From Bryobacteraceae bacterium (GTDB taxonomy: Bacteria > Acidobacteriota > Terriglobia > Bryobacterales > Bryobacteraceae), in NCBI GenBank assembly GCA_947456995.1, contig CANGVB010000179.1:1-7265 (forward strand): a DNA stretch of 7,265 nt, read 5' to 3'. The notes beneath the pieces were generated by a model, which saw nothing but the letters and a program-made list of their open reading frames with translations, searched no databases and was not told the origin of the DNA. Numbering within the stretch: the stretch's first letter is position 1; every line of letters starts with the position of its first letter. Made by a program: the position numbers and the translations under genes. Below, in pieces: positions 1-7,265 of the stretch.

Positions 1-2090
1 ACGTCCATCAGGATCAGGTCGAAGGCTTCTAAACGTACACATTCTATGGCCTCAAGCCCGTTGGTCGCTTCCACCACCCGGTGGCCATAATTGCCGAGAA
101 TTCCACCAGCCACCATTCGATTTACCGCGTTGTCCTCTGCCAGCAGGATCTTCAGGCTTTGAGCCCTGGAGGGTGTGTCTACCACTTTCTTCGGCATTTC
201 CTGCTCACTGTGCCCGGTTTGCGCCATCAATCGAAGCAAGTCCCCCTCGAGAACTGGTTCCAAAAGGTAATCCCCAATCCCGAAAGGTCGGCTCAGAGTC
301 AGGAATTCGTTCAACCGCAAGGAGTCCAGCAGCAAAACCGGTTTGCCTTTGCCACCCTGCTGCTTCCAAAGACCGGCACATTCTTCCACTCCAAACGCTG
401 GATCCATCAGCAGTACATCAAAGTGTCCCTGACGCTCGATTGCTTCACGGGCCTGTTCGATGCTTGCCGTCAGCACAGATTCGATTCCTCGCGATTTGAG
501 TACACGGCTCATGATGTGCTTTGCGGCTCTGCCTTGCTTCAGCACCAGCACCGACCAGTTTGAGGGCACTTCGGGTTTGGGCCCGGCACTTGCCGCCTGA
601 ATTTCCTCAAGTGCGAGAACAAACCAGAAGCGGCTGCCAACCCCGGGCTTGCTCGAAAGTGCCATTGCACCACCCATGAGTTCTACCAGTTGCCGGGAAA
701 TCGAGAGCCCAAGTCCGGTTCCACCGAAGCGTCGCGTATGTGTTCCATCGGCTTGCTCAAAGGCCTGAAACACATTCTGTTGTTTGTCTTCCGGGATCCC
801 GATTCCGGTGTCTTCCACTTCAAAGCGAAGGGCCTGTCCATGACAAGTAACCCGCAACGTCACGCTGCCTTCAAGCGTAAATTTCAGCGCGTTGCTCAAC
901 AGATTCAGAAGGATCTGTCGAAGCCGCAAAGGATCGCCCCGGTAGGTGTTGCCTGCAGCCGGGTCGATCTCACACAACAGCTCAAGCCGCTTCTGGCTCG
1001 CCTGCAATGCTACGCTGCGAATGGTTTCCCCTACTACCTCACGCAACAAAAACGGCACTTCGTCCAGCCGCATCTTGCCCGCTTCAATCTTCGAAAAATC
1101 CAGAATGTCGTTGATGATGACAAGCAGTGAATCGGCAGAGCTTCTGGCTGTTGTCAAATACTCGCGCTGCTCCGGGTCCATTTCTGTATCCAGCGCCAGC
1201 TGAATCATGCCCGATACCCCGTTCATCGGAGTTCGAATCTCGTGGCTCATGTTGGCCAGAAAGTCGCTCTTCAGCCTTGCAGTGCTCTCCGCCCGGTCCT
1301 TTGCTTCGCGAAGCTCTTCATTGGCCAGTCTCAATTTTCTGGTTTGTGCTTCTACTTCTTGTTCCAGATTATTTTTGTGCTTGAGCAGCTCCTCATCCCG
1401 TTTGCTGATGTGATCGAGCATTCCATTGATTGCCGACATCAGTTGCCCCAACTCATCCCGCCGGCCATCGCTTACCCGCAATGAAAAGTCTTGCGATTCA
1501 CTCACCCGGCTTGCCATCGCGGCCAGGTCCAATACCGGTTGTGAGATCAACCGCTGCAAACGCACCGAAACGATCCAGGCCGCCATCAAGGCGAAGCCCA
1601 GCACAACAATCGTGATCGACACAAACCGGGCTGCAATGGTGAGCCAGCTCTCCAGCCTGGCTTCCAGCTCCAGCGTGCCAACCTTTTCCGTATCCACCGA
1701 AATGGGCGCCTCTACCAGAATCCAATCACCTTGCCAGCGATTCTCTTCCTGCCCAGCCTCGCGTTGGTAGCGAGCCACTTCCTGCCTGCTTGCGTCCAGC
1801 ACACGGCCGCTTACAATTCTCGAATCTGGTTTGAGCGATACAAGAATTTCCTGAACCCCTCGCTTGTCGCCCAGGCTCAGCGCTGCACTCGAGTTCTCCG
1901 CCAGTACATGCGCCAGCGTCTGTAGTTCAGTATTGGCGCGCTGATGGGCTGAGTAGAGCTCAACGCCAGTGAAGGCAACTCCAGCCAGCAGCAAGGCAAT
2001 AGCAGAGGTCCCGATAATGATCAATGCCAACTTGCGCGCCAGCGGCAAGTCGGTGAAGCGCTGGCCTAATCGGAAGCGATTCGGGGTCAT
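1..2090 (-). CDS. Hybrid sensor histidine kinase with CHASE8-like periplasmic sensor (3' end cut by window edge)
   Basis: The frame is open from an ATG at 2090 to the left edge, giving 696 visible residues with no stop or frameshift; the C-terminus is outside the window. Order of parts: cytoplasmic tip 1-20; membrane segment about 21-43; periplasmic domain about 44-151 resembling CHASE8 ([15 protein letters not shown] at 63-77); membrane segment about 152-176; HAMP about 178-231 (QPVLDLA, DELGQL); coiled coil about 231-270; HisKA with phospho-accepting His283 in [12 protein letters not shown]; HATPase with N-box [10 protein letters not shown] (N396, N400), G1 box DTGIGIP (427-433) and G2 box GGTGLGLSI (456-464); a degenerate receiver about 512-624; and a canonical receiver from about 645 with E652-D653 and Asp696 as the last residue. 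It probably autophosphorylates His283 at the inner membrane and passes phosphate to the second receiver. It overlaps the upstream YfiR-like gene by 4 bases, which suggests that protein as its periplasmic partner. Target regulator and ligand are unknown. Confidence 0.95.
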   Translation of the reverse strand, partial: MTPNRFRLGQRFTDLPLARKLALIIIGTSAIALLLAGVAFTGVELYSAHQRANTELQTLAHVLAENSSAALSLGDKRGVQEILVSLKPDSRIVSGRVLDASRQEVARYQREAGQEENRWQGDWILVEAPISVDTEKVGTLELEARLESWLTIAARFVSITIVVLGFALMAAWIVSVRLQRLISQPVLDLAAMASRVSESQDFSLRVSDGRRDELGQLMSAINGMLDHISKRDEELLKHKNNLEQEVEAQTRKLRLANEELREAKDRAESTARLKSDFLANMSHEIRTPMNGVSGMIQLALDTEMDPEQREYLTTARSSADSLLVIINDILDFSKIEAGKMRLDEVPFLLREVVGETIRSVALQASQKRLELLCEIDPAAGNTYRGDPLRLRQILLNLLSNALKFTLEGSVTLRVTCHGQALRFEVEDTGIGIPEDKQQNVFQAFEQADGTHTRRFGGTGLGLSISRQLVELMGGAMALSSKPGVGSRFWFVLALEEIQAASAGPKPEVPSNWSVLVLKQGRAAKHIMSRVLKSRGIESVLTASIEQAREAIERQGHFDVLLMDPAFGVEECAGLWKQQGGKGKPVLLLDSLRLNEFLTLSRPFGIGDYLLEPVLEGDLLRLMAQTGHSEQEMPKKVVDTPSRAQSLKILLAEDNAVNRMVAGGILGNYGHRVVEATNGLEAIECVRLEAFDLILMD
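2087..2090 (-). other. ATGA stop/start overlap between the YfiR-like gene and the kinase gene
   Basis: The TGA of the YfiR-like gene (2089-2087) and the ATG of the kinase gene (2090-2088) share bases in an ATGA. This arrangement commonly gives translational coupling, where a terminating ribosome restarts on the next gene. Here it would tie the amount of kinase to the amount of its probable periplasmic partner. Confidence 0.85.
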
Positions 2091-2674
2091 GGCCTCGATC
2101 TCCCTCCAGTCGAACCATTGCTGTGTTCTTTCACCGTGTAGCCCAGTCTCAATAGCTTGGAGCTGATGTTCAGCTTCGTATGCGTAAGCTTGCTCAACTG
2201 AACCGAAAAACTGAGGCGGCCATCTTCGACAAACAGTTGGATGATTCCCCCGCTATGATGAAAGCGGTCATCTTCTCCAATAGTCAAAAGCGATGCTTCT
2301 CTTGCTACCGAAAGATGCTCCTCCAGCTTGCTGCCGCTAAGCGATCCAAGATAAACCACGTGACACAGCTTCTGATCGCCTGGATGCCGAATCCCACGCA
2401 CCTGGATCGGTCTGCCTTGCACCGATTTACCAAACGCAATTCTCGACATTGAATTGTAGAGTTCCGATTGCCCCACAATTCCAATCACGATCGGCACTTC
2501 CGGCCCAACGTTATTCGGCCATTCGGTAAAGCGGACAAAGCTCAACAGCAGCGCTGCCTTCAGGTCTTCTTCTCGGGACACCTGAGCCGGATACGCCATC
2601 ACAAAGCACAATAGTGCCGCGGCCACTCTTATGAGTGGTCTCCCTGCGCGAGACTGGCTTTGAATACGATTCAA
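2087..2674 (-). CDS. YfiR-family (DUF4154) periplasmic regulator
   Basis: This 195-residue protein has an N-terminal signal peptide: Arg residues at 3, 9, 12 and 16, a hydrophobic core at 17-27, and likely cleavage after A27 or A30. The mature part carries family hallmarks of YfiR/DUF4154: [15 protein letters not shown] near 39-53, CHVVYLG at 104-110, [17 protein letters not shown] at 142-158, and the closing ISSKLLRLG at 170-178. Pseudomonas YfiR is a periplasmic repressor of the membrane diguanylate cyclase YfiN. Here the next gene encodes a histidine kinase with a similar periplasmic domain, so I infer control of that kinase. Only one cysteine (C104) remains after signal cleavage, so disulfides like those of Pseudomonas YfiR cannot form within one chain. 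The start is TTG at 2674, 17 bases after the receptor stop. It has only a weak purine-rich stretch before it, but it gives a proper charged signal-peptide start; GTG at codon 17 is the alternative and would lose those charges. Confidence 0.9.
   Translation of the reverse strand: MNRIQSQSRAGRPLIRVAAALLCFVMAYPAQVSREEDLKAALLLSFVRFTEWPNNVGPEVPIVIGIVGQSELYNSMSRIAFGKSVQGRPIQVRGIRHPGDQKLCHVVYLGSLSGSKLEEHLSVAREASLLTIGEDDRFHHSGGIIQLFVEDGRLSFSVQLSKLTHTKLNISSKLLRLGYTVKEHSNGSTGGRSRP
2101..2107 (-). promoter_or_regulatory. Shine-Dalgarno site of the hybrid kinase gene
   Basis: On the minus strand this reads GGAGGGA, 10 bases before the ATG at 2090, and lies inside the final codons of the YfiR-like gene. 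It is the clearest ribosome binding site in the window and supports the ATG at 2090. Together with the ATGA stop/start overlap it suggests coupled translation of the two proteins. Confidence 0.6.
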
Positions 2675-2691
2675 CTTCTTCGTGCTTTTCC

Positions 2692-4746
2692 CTAGAACCG
2701 TGTTGTCCAGCGTAAGATCATCGATCGCTGCACCGGCACCGCATAAATGTAGAGTTCAGACTGAAACTCGAGCCTCCTCTTGTTGAGCCAGTCCTGCACG
2801 GTAAAGCTCAATTCCTGACTGCGCGTAGGTCGCCATCCCAGCCGCGAATCGATGCGTGCATACCCTGGTACTTGATATGCAGGAATTCTGTCTATGGCGT
2901 ATCCGGAAACATCAAATTGCCAGCGCTGCGACAGGTTCCACAGAGACCGCATCTTGAGCTGTTGACGAGGTTCTTCGCCGTTGGTAAACCGCGATGGATC
3001 TGTCGATGCCGCTATCGCACGGCTGAAGTTGGAAAGGTAGGAATACGACCCATGCACCTTCCACCACGACTTAAGACTCATCGATCCGGCAAACTCGAAT
3101 CCCCGCGAAGTTCCCACCCGCCCATTTCCTGTTGAAATCCTCTGTCTCAGGAGCAAAGCCGGTGAAAATTCCAGGCTCCGTTCCCCTAGCTCGAGCGATG
3201 TCAATCGTGTCAGCCTGTTGTGGAAAAGGTTCAGATCAATCGACCATTTCTGCCTTTGCTGATACCGGTATCCACCAGACAATTCCTTCACGCGTTCGGC
3301 CTGCAGATTAGGGTTCCCTACCAGATCAAGCAGTACAGGCAGTCCTTGCATCTCGCTTCGCCCAAAAGAAAGTGTGGCGATGTCGCGCTCTGCCCGAGAA
3401 GGCGTCCGAACCGCCCTCGACCAGCCTGCCCAAATACTGTGAGACTTGGTCGGCGTGTACAGAAACTTGAATGCCGGTTGCCATTCAAACCCCGTATAAG
3501 TGTTTTGCTCCAATCGAATTCCGGCCGATACCGTAACTCGTCGTGAGAACCATTGATGTTCGTTGCGAACCCTCAGATTGGACAAAGAGTCGCTTCGTCT
3601 TTGCTCTCGAAACCGGAAAGCTCGATCCGAACTGAGATTGTCTGTCGTCAACCGGTAGCCTGCTCCGACGATGATTTCATTGTTTTCCGAAAGCAGCCGG
3701 CGGTGTTGCACGTCCAGATCTACAGCTTCCAGCCGAAGCGAATATAGCTGGCTTTCCCGGCTCGAGCGGTCTGCCCAAAATTGCGCGATAGTCTCTGAAC
3801 TACTCGAATTCGATCTCACCCATCGCGCCAGCACATTGCCACCAGGCACCTCTTCTTCCAGCCTCAAACGGCTCGGCACCGCGCCCGCACTCAGTTTCCA
3901 GCTCTCCAGCGAAAACGAGTTTCGAAACATCATCCCGCTCAACTGGATAATGTCTCGTGTCGACTTCTGCCAATCCAGCCGAAAGCCCATTCGCAGCGCA
4001 GATCCGTCCTGATCGTCTGAAGAGCCATCGATGAAGTTGCGGGGTTCACCAGGCATCTCCATCAGATTGCGCCGTGTCAGCGGCGATCCCGGCGCATAGA
4101 ACCGGCGGTAATTCTGTTTGCCCCAAATCCGGTAAAAGAGCTTTTCCCCCACCTTGCCACCAAAGCGGTACGACGAAAAAGCCCGCTCTTCATTTCCTGT
4201 CCCAAACGTCGCCTGCGATCCCACCGTGTCCTGCGCAGCTTTAGTAATGATGTGAATCACCCCGTTCACCGCATTGGAGCCCCACATCACAGACCCCGTC
4301 CCTCTCACTACTTCGATCCGGTCGATATCTTCGATAATCAGGTCTTGGGAATCCCAATACACTCCAGAGAACAGGCGGTTGTAAACCGGTCGCCCGTCGA
4401 TCATCACCTTCATTTTGTTGGCGAATTGGCGCGTTCCGCCACGCGATGAAATCCCCCAGTTATTCCCGTTGATCCTCGCCACCACCAGGCCCGGCACGAT
4501 CCGCAGTATGTCCGGAATCGTCGTCGCCCCGCTACGCCGAATCTCCTCTTGCGTAATCACATAAACCGCTGCCGGGGCATTTGCCACCTGCTGCGCTTTC
4601 CGCCCCACACTGGTCACCTGAAGGCCTAAAATCTCCTCCACCGACAAATCATCTACAGGCTCTCCCTTCGATATCGCTGGAGGTTGGGCATACAACTGCA
4701 ATGTGATTACGAGCAAAAGAATGCTCGCTATGCGAAGGAGTTCCAC
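2692..4746 (-). CDS. TonB-dependent outer-membrane receptor (BtuB/CirA-like), putative sensor of the YfiR-kinase module
   Basis: This complete 684-residue protein has a signal peptide at about 1-20 (cleavage after LYA), a short linker containing LGLQVTSVG (41-48, candidate TonB-box region), and a plug domain at about 55-170. Plug hallmarks visible are AAVYVITQEEIRRSG (59-73), LRIVPGL (81-87), MIDGRPVY (115-122), DRIEVVRG (142-149) and the closing WGSNAVNGVIHIITK (155-169). The rest is a predicted beta-barrel with alternating aromatic strands ending in the terminal Phe typical of outer-membrane barrels (WTTRF). The family imports large ligands such as cobalamin, iron chelates or oligomers across the outer membrane using TonB energy; the substrate here is not evident. 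It starts at GTG (4746), the only usual start codon between the upstream stop and the signal peptide; AGAAG directly abuts it, so the ribosome site is poor. The linker is too short for a FecA-type N-terminal signalling domain. The YfiR-like gene follows after 17 bases. Confidence 0.93.
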   Translation of the reverse strand: MELLRIASILLLVITLQLYAQPPAISKGEPVDDLSVEEILGLQVTSVGRKAQQVANAPAAVYVITQEEIRRSGATTIPDILRIVPGLVVARINGNNWGISSRGGTRQFANKMKVMIDGRPVYNRLFSGVYWDSQDLIIEDIDRIEVVRGTGSVMWGSNAVNGVIHIITKAAQDTVGSQATFGTGNEERAFSSYRFGGKVGEKLFYRIWGKQNYRRFYAPGSPLTRRNLMEMPGEPRNFIDGSSDDQDGSALRMGFRLDWQKSTRDIIQLSGMMFRNSFSLESWKLSAGAVPSRLRLEEEVPGGNVLARWVRSNSSSSETIAQFWADRSSRESQLYSLRLEAVDLDVQHRRLLSENNEIIVGAGYRLTTDNLSSDRAFRFREQRRSDSLSNLRVRNEHQWFSRRVTVSAGIRLEQNTYTGFEWQPAFKFLYTPTKSHSIWAGWSRAVRTPSRAERDIATLSFGRSEMQGLPVLLDLVGNPNLQAERVKELSGGYRYQQRQKWSIDLNLFHNRLTRLTSLELGERSLEFSPALLLRQRISTGNGRVGTSRGFEFAGSMSLKSWWKVHGSYSYLSNFSRAIAASTDPSRFTNGEEPRQQLKMRSLWNLSQRWQFDVSGYAIDRIPAYQVPGYARIDSRLGWRPTRSQELSFTVQDWLNKRRLEFQSELYIYAVPVQRSMILRWTTRF

Positions 4747-4791
4747 CTTCTGCGTATCGACGAGGGCTGACGAAATTTGAACTGGATTGAA

Positions 4792-5904
4792 TTAGAGCAG
4801 CGAGCCAAGCTCCCGCCATGGGCGTCCTTGAGATTCCGCTACCCCCGGATACACGATCTCGCCCATGTACGTATTGATGCCCTCGGCAATCGCCTTCGAA
4901 TCCTGCGCCGCCTGCGGTAAACCCTTGTTTGCAATCTGCATCAGGTAGGGAATTGTCGCATTGGTCAGTCCAAACGTTGACGTATGTGGCACCGCTGCCG
5001 GCATGTTCGTCACACAATAGTGCAACACGCCGTCCACATAGAAGATCGGATTTGTATGCGTCGTCGGCCGGCTCGTCTCAAAGCACCCACCCTGATCGAT
5101 CGCAACATCCACCAGCACGCTCCCCTTTTTCATCGATGCCAGCATGTCCCGTCGCACAATCTTCGGCGCACTCGCCCCCGGCACCAGCACCGCTCCAATC
5201 ACCAGATCCGCCAGCCGCAACGCCTCACGCACCGTATAAGAGTTGGATGCCAGCGTCACTACCTGGCTCGAATAGATATCGTCGATCTCCCGCAGCCGGT
5301 TCAGGTTCTTATCGATAATCGTCACGTGCGCACCCAGTCCGACGGCGATCTTCGCCGCATTGTGCCCCACCACGCCGCCCCCGATGATCACCACATTCGC
5401 TGGTGCTACACCCGGAATCCCGCCCAGTAGAATCCCCCGGCCTCCGTTTGGCCCTTCCAGATACTGCGCCCCAATCTGCACCCCCATCCGCCCGGCCACC
5501 TCACTCATCGGCGTCAACAGCGGCAGACTCCCGTCCTTCTCCCGGATCGTTTCATAAGCCACCGCGTTCACTTTGGCTTCCAGCAGTTGCGTGGTCAACT
5601 CCGGCAAAGGGGCCAGGTGCAAGTAAGTAAACAGGTTCAGTCCCGGTCGAAAGTACCCCGCTTCGCTCGGCTGAGGCTCCTTCACCTTGACAACCATTTC
5701 AGCCTTGGACCACACCTCGCCTGCCATACCAAGTACTGTGGCTCCGGCTTCAGTGTATTCCTCGTCTGTGATGGAGCTGCCGAGGCCGGCACCGCTTTCC
5801 ACGTATACCGTATGGCCTTGTTCCACCAAACCGGTTACGCCGCTTGGCACAAGACCCACTCTTGTTTCGTGATCTTTGATTTCTTTGGGTACGCCGATAA
5901 TCAT
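4792..5904 (-). CDS. ald: Alanine dehydrogenase
   Basis: This cytoplasmic enzyme catalyses the reversible NAD-dependent oxidative deamination of L-alanine to pyruvate and ammonia. Its 370 residues match the usual size of about 370. It starts with the family signature [17 protein letters not shown]. The known active-site residues are all present at the numbering used for the Mycobacterium tuberculosis enzyme: Arg15, Lys75 (in VKVKEP), His96 (in YLHLAP) and Asp270 (in DVAIDQGG). The Rossmann fold shows as [14 protein letters not shown] (171-184), followed by Asp198 in IIDKN, which favours NAD over NADP. The start is ATG at 5904, with a weak GGTAAG four bases upstream. It lies 30 bases after the siderophore-receptor stop and 45 bases before the next receptor, with no terminator-like hairpin seen on either side, so co-transcription is possible. 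The functional link to its neighbours is unclear. PntA-type transhydrogenase and saccharopine dehydrogenase relatives are less likely given the full residue match. Confidence 0.97.
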   Translation of the reverse strand: MIIGVPKEIKDHETRVGLVPSGVTGLVEQGHTVYVESGAGLGSSITDEEYTEAGATVLGMAGEVWSKAEMVVKVKEPQPSEAGYFRPGLNLFTYLHLAPLPELTTQLLEAKVNAVAYETIREKDGSLPLLTPMSEVAGRMGVQIGAQYLEGPNGGRGILLGGIPGVAPANVVIIGGGVVGHNAAKIAVGLGAHVTIIDKNLNRLREIDDIYSSQVVTLASNSYTVREALRLADLVIGAVLVPGASAPKIVRRDMLASMKKGSVLVDVAIDQGGCFETSRPTTHTNPIFYVDGVLHYCVTNMPAAVPHTSTFGLTNATIPYLMQIANKGLPQAAQDSKAIAEGINTYMGEIVYPGVAESQGRPWRELGSLL

Positions 5905-5934
5905 TGCACTTACCAGCCTATCTGAATTACTAGC

Positions 5935-7265
5935 TTAGAATTGCACCGTCAATCCAGCTCGCACCGCACGAGCCAGGCCCGGCGTCAGATTGTTGTTGTT
6001 GTGGCCATTTACGATGTAGCTCCGGTTTGTCAGATTTTCAACATTCGCTTGTAGCCGCAATCTCTCACTCAGGCTATAAAACAGGGCTGCATCGGCACGA
6101 GCGAATTTCGGAATCCGCACGCTGTTATCGATCGCGGCAAACATCTCTCCCTGGTGAATCAAACCAAGTCCGGCACCGAGCCGTGGCATCAGTCGAAAGT
6201 GGTTCCACATCGAGGCGCTGTTACGTGGTACCTGCGCCACACGAGCCCCCGGCATGGCCGCCACCGTCCGGCTCGTGATCCGCGCGTCCTGCAACGCATA
6301 ACCACCACTCACCGTCCACAGCCGCGTGAGGCGTCCATTCAGCGAGAACTCGAGGCCCTTACTCCGTTGCGATCCCGTCTGCACCAGAATCGCGGGGTTC
6401 TGAGGATCGGGCGCACTCGTGTTGGTTCTGTCCAACCAGTAGTAAGCCGAACTCAGCGAGAGCCCACGGCCCATATCCCACTTGGCACCCGCTTCCACAT
6501 TCCTGAAGCGTTCCGGCTTCAGGCTTTGGCTGGTCACGGTCAACGCCCCAAATTGGTCTCCCGCGCTGGGCAGAAATGACACGCTGTAGTTCCCATAAAG
6601 CGAAACCTGCCGCACAGGCTTGATCACCAGGCCCAGTCGCGGCGAAAAAATCTTGTCCGCCCGCCCCAGTGTCTGAGCCGTCCGGCGATTGAATGCACTC
6701 AAATCAAAGGAATCGAAGCGCAGCCCAGCCACCACCTGCACGAAGCGAGACAGCTCGATCTGATCCTGCACATAGGCTGCTCCTACTCGGGCCCGAATCT
6801 GATTATTCGCATCGGTGGCAGATTGCCTGAAGGTCACTGGGCTCAAGTCAACCGCATTCTCAATCGGAACCAGGATCGCCGTTGCCGTATTCCCGAAGTA
6901 TCCGGTGTTGCGAAGATTATTCGTCAGTTGCCTGCCTACTTCCACTCCCGCCAGCAACGTGTGCCGAATCTTGCCCGTCTTCAGCCCCCGCGACAGATCT
7001 GTCTGATTGAAGAAGTTATTTCGATTGGTCGCATCGTCATAGGCAGACAAGCTCACTTGCGTCCGCGCTGCATTCACCGCACCCGGAAAGACATTGCCGT
7101 AATACTTGTCATAGGCTCCAAACAAGGTCTGGTTGCGCAAATTCCATAACCCCAGTTGCTGCTCTACAATCACAGACCCAAGGTTCACATCCGCACGAGC
7201 ACGGCTCACATCCGGATTGCCAAAATACTGCCGGCGGTCCACCTCCAGTGGCAATCCCCGGTAAG
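5935..7265 (-). CDS. TonB-dependent siderophore receptor, C-terminal part (5' end cut by window edge)
   Basis: The frame is open from the right edge to a TAA at 5935, giving 443 residues of beta-barrel; signal peptide and plug lie outside the window. The TTG at 7254 is internal and not taken as a start, because the frame stays open beyond it. Hallmarks of the siderophore receptor family (Fiu/FhuE/FpvA type) are HTLLAGVEVGRQ followed by NLRNTGYF, YVQDQIEL, FSPRLGLV, NYSVSFLPSAGDQF, LKPERFRNVEAGAKWDM, an Asp-Pro-x-Asn-Pro stretch (PDPQNP), QRSKGLEFSLNGRLT, GYALQDARIT, NVENLTNRSY, and the C-terminal LTPGLARAVRAGLTVQF ending in Phe. The likely role is TonB-driven import of ferric siderophore across the outer membrane, perhaps catecholate by resemblance to Fiu. 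The exact ligand cannot be read from the barrel. A four-Asn run (5989-6000) precedes the last strand. Confidence 0.93.
   Translation of the reverse strand, partial: YRGLPLEVDRRQYFGNPDVSRARADVNLGSVIVEQQLGLWNLRNQTLFGAYDKYYGNVFPGAVNAARTQVSLSAYDDATNRNNFFNQTDLSRGLKTGKIRHTLLAGVEVGRQLTNNLRNTGYFGNTATAILVPIENAVDLSPVTFRQSATDANNQIRARVGAAYVQDQIELSRFVQVVAGLRFDSFDLSAFNRRTAQTLGRADKIFSPRLGLVIKPVRQVSLYGNYSVSFLPSAGDQFGALTVTSQSLKPERFRNVEAGAKWDMGRGLSLSSAYYWLDRTNTSAPDPQNPAILVQTGSQRSKGLEFSLNGRLTRLWTVSGGYALQDARITSRTVAAMPGARVAQVPRNSASMWNHFRLMPRLGAGLGLIHQGEMFAAIDNSVRIPKFARADAALFYSLSERLRLQANVENLTNRSYIVNGHNNNNLTPGLARAVRAGLTVQF

Noticed and set aside
81..1484. Several plus-strand open frames (for example 81-563 and 690-1130)
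   Set aside because: They lie antisense to the kinase gene, whose minus-strand frame runs without interruption through all kinase motifs. The plus-strand products show no recognisable domains or ribosome sites.
1498..1725. Minus-strand 75-residue Gly-rich frame inside the kinase region
   Set aside because: It is a shadow frame under the second membrane segment and periplasmic domain of the kinase, with no independent signal.
4649..5017. Minus-strand 122-residue frame across the ald/receptor junction
   Set aside because: It is out of frame with both genes it overlaps, and each of those has strong family motifs through the overlap. The product has no recognisable features.
4929..5925. Plus-strand frames antisense to ald
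   Set aside because: ald is complete with all catalytic residues. These frames are low-complexity Pro/Ser/Arg/His-rich products typical of the reverse strand of GC-rich genes.
5905..5934. Possible terminator or promoter between the siderophore receptor and ald
   Set aside because: Only 30 bases, with no stable inverted repeat followed by a T run and no convincing -35/-10 pair seen by eye. The same holds for 4747-4791.
5989..6002. Short GTT (minus-strand AAC) tandem repeat giving four Asn residues in the siderophore receptor
   Set aside because: Only about four units, in a loop before the last barrel strand where Asn/Gly-rich turns are common in the family. Too short to argue for phase variation.
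7252..7254. TTG as the start of the right-hand receptor
   Set aside because: The frame continues open to the window edge, and the protein would lack its signal peptide and plug domain, so this is an internal codon of a gene that extends outside.

Overview
The window is almost entirely protein-coding, and all five genes lie on the minus strand, so transcription runs from position 7265 towards position 1. Two TonB-dependent outer-membrane receptors, a periplasmic YfiR-family protein and a membrane-bound hybrid histidine kinase show a Gram-negative, diderm bacterium. The hybrid-kinase style, the receptor paralogues and the moderately GC-rich codon use are reminiscent of Acidobacteriota (Solibacter/Bryobacter type). 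That placement is an impression from protein style, not something the sequence proves.

Layout in order of transcription: (1) 7265-5935, the C-terminal part of a siderophore-type TonB-dependent receptor whose 5' end lies beyond the right edge. (2) 5904-4792, a complete alanine dehydrogenase (ald), with every catalytic residue I looked for in place. (3) 4746-2692, a complete 684-residue BtuB/CirA-like TonB-dependent receptor with a GTG start. (4) 2674-2087, a 195-residue YfiR/DUF4154-family secreted protein, probably with a TTG start. (5) 2090-1, a hybrid sensor kinase (CHASE8-like periplasmic sensor, HAMP, HisKA, HATPase, degenerate receiver, canonical receiver), cut by the left edge at the phospho-accepting Asp of its last visible receiver. 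The gaps between genes are 30, 45 and 17 bases, and the last pair overlaps by 4 bases (ATGA). I saw no stretch over 300 bases without a gene, no RNA genes, no mobile elements, no repeat arrays and no convincing terminator.

The most interesting unit is genes 3-5. In Pseudomonas, YfiR is a periplasmic repressor that acts on the CHASE8-type periplasmic domain of the diguanylate cyclase YfiN, and the outer-membrane lipoprotein YfiB relieves it. Here a YfiR-like protein is translationally coupled to a histidine kinase with the same kind of periplasmic domain, and the outer-membrane position is filled by a TonB-dependent receptor. The simplest inference is a three-compartment signalling chain: ligand or transport status at the receptor, then the YfiR-like protein, then the kinase, then phosphorelay instead of cyclic-di-GMP. 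The links to ald and to the upstream siderophore receptor rest only on same-strand proximity.
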